This document shows positions 59,789 to 64,000 of a DNA stretch of 64,000 nt, piece by piece; the stretch's first letter is position 1; every line of letters starts with the position of its first letter. Source of the DNA: an uncultured Alphaproteobacteria bacterium (GTDB lineage Bacteria; Pseudomonadota; Alphaproteobacteria; Rs-D84); contig CAMORN010000002.1 of NCBI GenBank assembly GCA_946623825.1, forward strand, positions 84,237 through 148,236, read 5' to 3'. The translations under genes and the position numbers were made by a program. The notes beneath the pieces are model-generated. The model did not search any database. It was given only the letters and a program-made list of their open reading frames with translations, and was not told the DNA's origin.

Positions 59789-60673
59789 TTATATGTTTTT
59801 AATATATTTTATTATGGTATCAATATATTCTGAATATGCATCAAAATTTTCTTTATCGCTGTCATTGACATTATCAGCAGGGTGTTGTGATACATAATTT
59901 CGTAATTCTTCTGTGTCATGAAATACGAGTACACTATCATCGCTTTCATATATATTGCGTGTATCCAACACAAAAGAGCGGATATTAATTGTTATATCAT
60001 CAAGTGTTTCTTGGAATGTGTTGTTCAATTTTTCAATCGCATCTTTCATTTTTTGAATATCTGAATCGACACTGCCCATCCAAACAATTTCATTGTTTCC
60101 AATTGCAAATAAATTCATTTTTAATCCGGATATAACAGGGTTTTGTTTTATTGTATAACCAGCATTTTCAAATATCTCTTTGATAACAGGGTTATAAGGA
60201 CTGTCTTGGGTTGATTGATTTTTAGGTTGATTTTGTGTGTTTTTATTTTGTTCAAAATTATGGGCGGCAACTGATGCCATGTTTTTTGGCAGATTTAAAC
60301 GTTGTGGTCTGACCATTGGCCCATATTGTGGTGTTGAAACCGTATCTTGTGCCGGCTGTGTTGTTGTTTTTTGTTGCACAGGTTCCGGCACGGGTATTGT
60401 TTGTGTGTTGTGAACAACAGGTTGCTTTTGTTCGTGTTTAATTGAAAATATAGCTAATGTTCCGAATAAAAATATAACAAAAGCGACAATAAACGAAGTG
60501 TAAAAACCAATCTCAATATGTGTGTTTGATGCCTGCAGTTGTGATAAATATGTCCAATGTTGGGCGGAAAACATATTAAAGCTGTATTTTACATTTAGCC
60601 AGAAAGATAATCCCAGCAATATAGAAATTATCAATAAAAAGGATATTAAAAATTTTTCTAAAAAATTTCTCAT
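59789..60673 (-). CDS. Membrane protein, two N-terminal TMs, Pro/Gln-rich linker and C-terminal soluble domain
   Basis: Two hydrophobic segments then PVPEPVQQKTTTQPAQ linker; first gene of a 4-gene minus-strand cluster. Confidence 0.7.
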   Translation of the reverse strand: MRNFLEKFLISFLLIISILLGLSFWLNVKYSFNMFSAQHWTYLSQLQASNTHIEIGFYTSFIVAFVIFLFGTLAIFSIKHEQKQPVVHNTQTIPVPEPVQQKTTTQPAQDTVSTPQYGPMVRPQRLNLPKNMASVAAHNFEQNKNTQNQPKNQSTQDSPYNPVIKEIFENAGYTIKQNPVISGLKMNLFAIGNNEIVWMGSVDSDIQKMKDAIEKLNNTFQETLDDITINIRSFVLDTRNIYESDDSVLVFHDTEELRNYVSQHPADNVNDSDKENFDAYSEYIDTIIKYIKNI

Positions 60674-60716
60674 TTCATTTCTATTGTATCATATTTTGTG
60701 ATAAACTAAAACTTAA

Positions 60717-61388
60717 ATGATAGAAGAAAAAGAAATTTTATTAGACCCTGCGTTTGAAAACCAGATTGCTTCTTGGTGTGATAATGTTCAAGACACCAAT
60801 GATACCGCAATTATGGCAAATGATGTCTTGGAATCTGGGGTTGATACAATATCTGTACCGGAAGAAATCGTTCCGTTTGTGTGGACTTGTCTTGAAAAAT
60901 CAAAGGTTGAAATTTTTACTAGATATAATTTTGAACCAACAGATATAGACGACGATTTCAATGATTTGGTTAAAAAGATAAATCGTGTATTAAAATCTGG
61001 GGCAGATGGGGTGCAGATTTTTGTTAAAATGGCGCTTTTTGAAAAGTTTATGGATTTATTGTCACTTGTTCGGGATGATTTATTTTTTGAACATAAATTA
61101 TGTATATGTATGGATATAAATGATATAGATATCAGTAAATGGGATATGATTTTTGAAAAAATGCGTGCTTTGCGAGTAGATATTTTTGCAATAACTTTTG
61201 AAAAAGATGATGGTAAACGTTCTGATTTTATTGGACGTATTTATGGTATGTTGAATGCGTGGGATTTTGGCGGGATATTGCATTGTATTAAAATAAATAA
61301 AAACATTCGCATAGATGAAATTATGCGTTTAACAGAAATGTTGCAACCAGATATTTACGAAAAATTGCGTTTCTTTATTGAATATTGA
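60717..61388 (+). CDS. Hypothetical protein (223 aa)
   Basis: Open reading frame with no clear family; divergent from the 60673-58619 cluster. Confidence 0.6.
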   Translation: MIEEKEILLDPAFENQIASWCDNVQDTNDTAIMANDVLESGVDTISVPEEIVPFVWTCLEKSKVEIFTRYNFEPTDIDDDFNDLVKKINRVLKSGADGVQIFVKMALFEKFMDLLSLVRDDLFFEHKLCICMDINDIDISKWDMIFEKMRALRVDIFAITFEKDDGKRSDFIGRIYGMLNAWDFGGILHCIKINKNIRIDEIMRLTEMLQPDIYEKLRFFIEY

Positions 61389-61390
61389 CT

Positions 61391-62062
61391 TTAGTTCGAC
61401 AAAACCAGATATTTTGGTTCGCTGGTTCCAGCTTTGTTTTTTATCTGATAACGGGTTTTTATAATATCCAGAGATGTTGATTTTATTTTCAAGTTTGTTT
61501 GTTTTAATTGTTCAACAATCCAATCATAATATTCCCAATGGTCTGTACCAATTATGATTTTGCCTGTGTTTGATAAATGTTCAGATAATAAATTCAAAAA
61601 ATCATGATTTAATAACCGTCTTTTTTCATGTCTAGCCTTTGGCCAAGGGTCCGGATGCAAAACCCAAATTTCATTAAATTTAATATCTTGGAAATTTTCA
61701 TCGTGTAAAAGCAGGCGGACATCGTCTGGGTGAATACGAATGTTTTTGTATTTATTCATGATACTGTTGTCCGATTCGGTTGTCATGGCTGACAATAATG
61801 CAGCGACACCATTTGCAAAAGGTTCGGCACCGATAACAATTGAATCTGGGTTGGATACAGCCAAATCGCGCAGGTGTTCTCCGTTTCCAAAACCAATTTC
61901 TAAAATCAAGGAATTGTTTGATTTTTCAGCGATTTTCGGGGCAATGTCAGGCAATACACTATCCATAAGATATTGTTTGCGGGTTGATAGTTTTTTACCA
62001 TGTCTGCGACCAAAAGTTCGCAATTCATGTGTTTCTGTGTGTTTTAATTCTTGTTTTTCCAT
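61391..62062 (-). CDS. trmB: tRNA (guanine-N7-)-methyltransferase TrmB
   Basis: LEIGFGNGEHL, WVLHPDPWPKARHEKRRLLNHDFL. Confidence 0.95.
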   Translation of the reverse strand: MEKQELKHTETHELRTFGRRHGKKLSTRKQYLMDSVLPDIAPKIAEKSNNSLILEIGFGNGEHLRDLAVSNPDSIVIGAEPFANGVAALLSAMTTESDNSIMNKYKNIRIHPDDVRLLLHDENFQDIKFNEIWVLHPDPWPKARHEKRRLLNHDFLNLLSEHLSNTGKIIIGTDHWEYYDWIVEQLKQTNLKIKSTSLDIIKTRYQIKNKAGTSEPKYLVLSN

Positions 62063-62108
62063 ATATTTAGTATAAAATCAGTTTTAGATAAAAACAAGGT
62101 GAAATAAA

Positions 62109-63695
62109 ATGCGCAATGGTTTAAGCAAAGATTTAATCGCACGTGTATTGGGAAACGCCCCAAAATACACAATTGAAGAATTAGAAGAAAAGTTCCCAGC
62201 CCGCCAATTACCAGAAGGGGCAATTGTAAGTCGTGTTGCTCCAAGTCCTACGGGATTTATGCATTTGGGTACATTGTATCAAATGATGATTGCAAAAAAA
62301 TTAGCCCAACAAAGTGATGGTGTATTTATGTTGCGTATTGAAGATACCGATACTAAGCGCGAGGTTGAAGGTGCTGTTGCGGTTATATTGAAATGTGCAA
62401 AAGCTTTTAATTTAATTCCTGATGAAGGGCCTGAATACGGTGGTGAATATGGACCTTATTATCAATCAATGCGCAAAGATGTTTATCACAGTGTTGCTGC
62501 GTATTTGTTGGAAAGGGGATTGGCATATCCTTGCTTTTTAACAGCAGAAGAAATGGACGAAATTCGTGAAAAACAAAAGGCTGCAGGTTGGGCAACTGGT
62601 ATTTATGGCGAATGGGCCAGAGATAGAAATTTAACAGAAGAAGAAATTGTCGCCCATCTTGATAATGGTGAAGTGCCTACAATTCGTCTGTATTCAATGG
62701 GCAGCAAAGAAAACAAAATTTATTATAACGACAAAGTGCGCGGTCGTTTAATGTTTCCTGAAAACGAAGAAGATATTGTTTTGATTAAATCTAATGACAG
62801 ATTGCCAACATACCATTTTGCGCATTTATGTGATGACCATTTTATGAGAACCACTTTGGTACAACGCGGTGAAGAATGGTTGTCTTCGTTAAATTTACAT
62901 TTGCAATTATTCAGAATGATGGGGTGGCAGAATCCAGATTATATTCATGTTGCAACAATCAACAAATTGGACGAACAAACCCATAATTCAAGAAAGTTAT
63001 CTAAACGTACCGACCCAGAAGCAAACACAATGCAATATTTAATTGCGGGATATCCACAAGAAGCTGTATTGAATTATTTGTATAATATTGTTGCATCTGG
63101 TTATGAAGAAGAAAAGGCCAAGAAACCTGACACAAATATTTGGAATTATCCATTAAGAATTAAAAAGATTCCAACCAGCAGCGCTTTGTTCAATACTGAA
63201 AAATTAGATTGGTGGGCAAAAGAATATATTGCCACATTGCCAGTTGATGTATTGGTAAAATCTGTTGTTGATTGGGCAAAAGAATATGGTGATGAAGATA
63301 ATAAAAAACAGATTGCAGATATTGAATATTTGACATCTGTGTTATCTATCGAAAGGGATAATCCAAAACGTATTCGTAAAGATTTCATCACATGGCAACA
63401 GACTTTGAAAGAAGTTTCTTATTTCTGGGATTTCTTGTTCAAATCTAATACAGAATATGAATATAACAAAGATGCATTGAAAGAATTTTTATCTACATAT
63501 GATGATAAAGATGACAAAGATGCTTGGTGGAACAAAATCGTTGCTGTCGCTGAAAAATGTGGTGTTAAGCCGGGTGATGTTGCAATGAATTTACGTGTTG
63601 CGATGACTGGCAGAACAAACACACCTGATTTGTATTCTTTGATGTCTGTATTGGGTGGCAATCGTGTGAAAGCCAGAATAAATAATGTATTGTAA
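62109..63695 (+). CDS. gltX: Glutamyl-tRNA synthetase
   Basis: RVAPSPTGFMHLGTLYQ, RIEDTDTKRE, KLSKRTD (KMSKS-like). Confidence 0.95.
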   Translation: MRNGLSKDLIARVLGNAPKYTIEELEEKFPARQLPEGAIVSRVAPSPTGFMHLGTLYQMMIAKKLAQQSDGVFMLRIEDTDTKREVEGAVAVILKCAKAFNLIPDEGPEYGGEYGPYYQSMRKDVYHSVAAYLLERGLAYPCFLTAEEMDEIREKQKAAGWATGIYGEWARDRNLTEEEIVAHLDNGEVPTIRLYSMGSKENKIYYNDKVRGRLMFPENEEDIVLIKSNDRLPTYHFAHLCDDHFMRTTLVQRGEEWLSSLNLHLQLFRMMGWQNPDYIHVATINKLDEQTHNSRKLSKRTDPEANTMQYLIAGYPQEAVLNYLYNIVASGYEEEKAKKPDTNIWNYPLRIKKIPTSSALFNTEKLDWWAKEYIATLPVDVLVKSVVDWAKEYGDEDNKKQIADIEYLTSVLSIERDNPKRIRKDFITWQQTLKEVSYFWDFLFKSNTEYEYNKDALKEFLSTYDDKDDKDAWWNKIVAVAEKCGVKPGDVAMNLRVAMTGRTNTPDLYSLMSVLGGNRVKARINNVL

Positions 63696-63721
63696 TTTGT
63701 TTTAATAAAGTGGAGGGTTTT

Positions 63722-64000
63722 ATGACAAAAACAAAGAAAGCAATTAAACAAAAACTGCGTGCAGTTAAAAAAGACAAACACGCATCTCTTCTGTTGAAGA
63801 CTTTACAAGCAACAGGTTTATTCCGTTGGGAACGTCCATCAACGCGCGCAGAAGAAGCTGTAAATATTTTAACACATGGAATCGGAATCGGACTTGCCAT
63901 GGCGGCATTGTGTTTGTTGGTTGCGTTTGCGGCGGTGTATCATAATGTTTGGGCAACTGTCGCATGTTCTATTTTTGGTGTAACAATGTTCACTTTGTAT
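63722..64000 (+). CDS. Hemolysin III / PAQR-family membrane protein (3' end outside window)
   Basis: RAEEAVNILTHGIGIGLAMAAL ... typical HlyIII N-terminus. Confidence 0.83.
   Translation, partial: MTKTKKAIKQKLRAVKKDKHASLLLKTLQATGLFRWERPSTRAEEAVNILTHGIGIGLAMAALCLLVAFAAVYHNVWATVACSIFGVTMFTLY

Noticed and set aside
1-64000. Stop-codon reassignment (almost all stops are TAA/TAG)
   Set aside because: TGA is used as a stop in at least two convincing genes (27705 minus strand, 61388 plus strand), and Trp is encoded by TGG throughout.
1-64000. CRISPR arrays, rRNA operons, prophage or IS transposases
   Set aside because: No regularly spaced direct repeats, rRNA signatures, phage structural genes or transposase motifs were seen. 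The only recombinase is an apparently chromosomal XerC/D.

Overview
This 64 kb AT-rich window looks like chromosome from an alphaproteobacterium. That assignment is an inference from gene content (LolC/E-LolD, LptF/G-type permease, MucR/Ros-like regulator, RHH_4 protein, DciA-like, AddB, yajC-secD-secF), and the low GC and surface-protein style suggest a host- or gut-associated lineage. Most of the window is housekeeping: rsmI, engB, addB, xthA, mnmE, ruvA, yebC, secB, mltA, ruvC, recA, typA, serS, trxB, a Xer recombinase, greA, mutL, yajC/secD/secF, ftsK, rarA, trmB and gltX, plus tRNA-Tyr(GTA) and tRNA-Gly(TCC). Accessory parts are: (i) 1.2-5.6 kb, with small lipoproteins, orphan proteins and terminators carrying a repeat in their loop; (ii) three tandem AMP-dependent acyl-CoA ligase paralogues (12.5-17.3 kb); (iii) a nine-gene glycosyltransferase island between recA and typA (24.9-33.7 kb), including an ABO-type GT6 enzyme with an NAN motif; (iv) a Cys-rich secreted protein with an InlB-type repeat (38.99-40.21 kb), preceded by a multi-helix RNA leader with attenuator-like pairing and followed by an array of long perfect palindromes; (v) a compact unknown four-gene operon (58.6-60.7 kb). 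Other points of interest are a YbeY-Lnt fusion, a MucR-like protein without its zinc ligands, an S41-family pseudo-peptidase, a partial tRNA-Gly 3' duplication and two small ORFs missing from the ORF track. No rRNA, CRISPR array, transposase or prophage was seen. All family calls are by eye from translated motifs; no database search was run.
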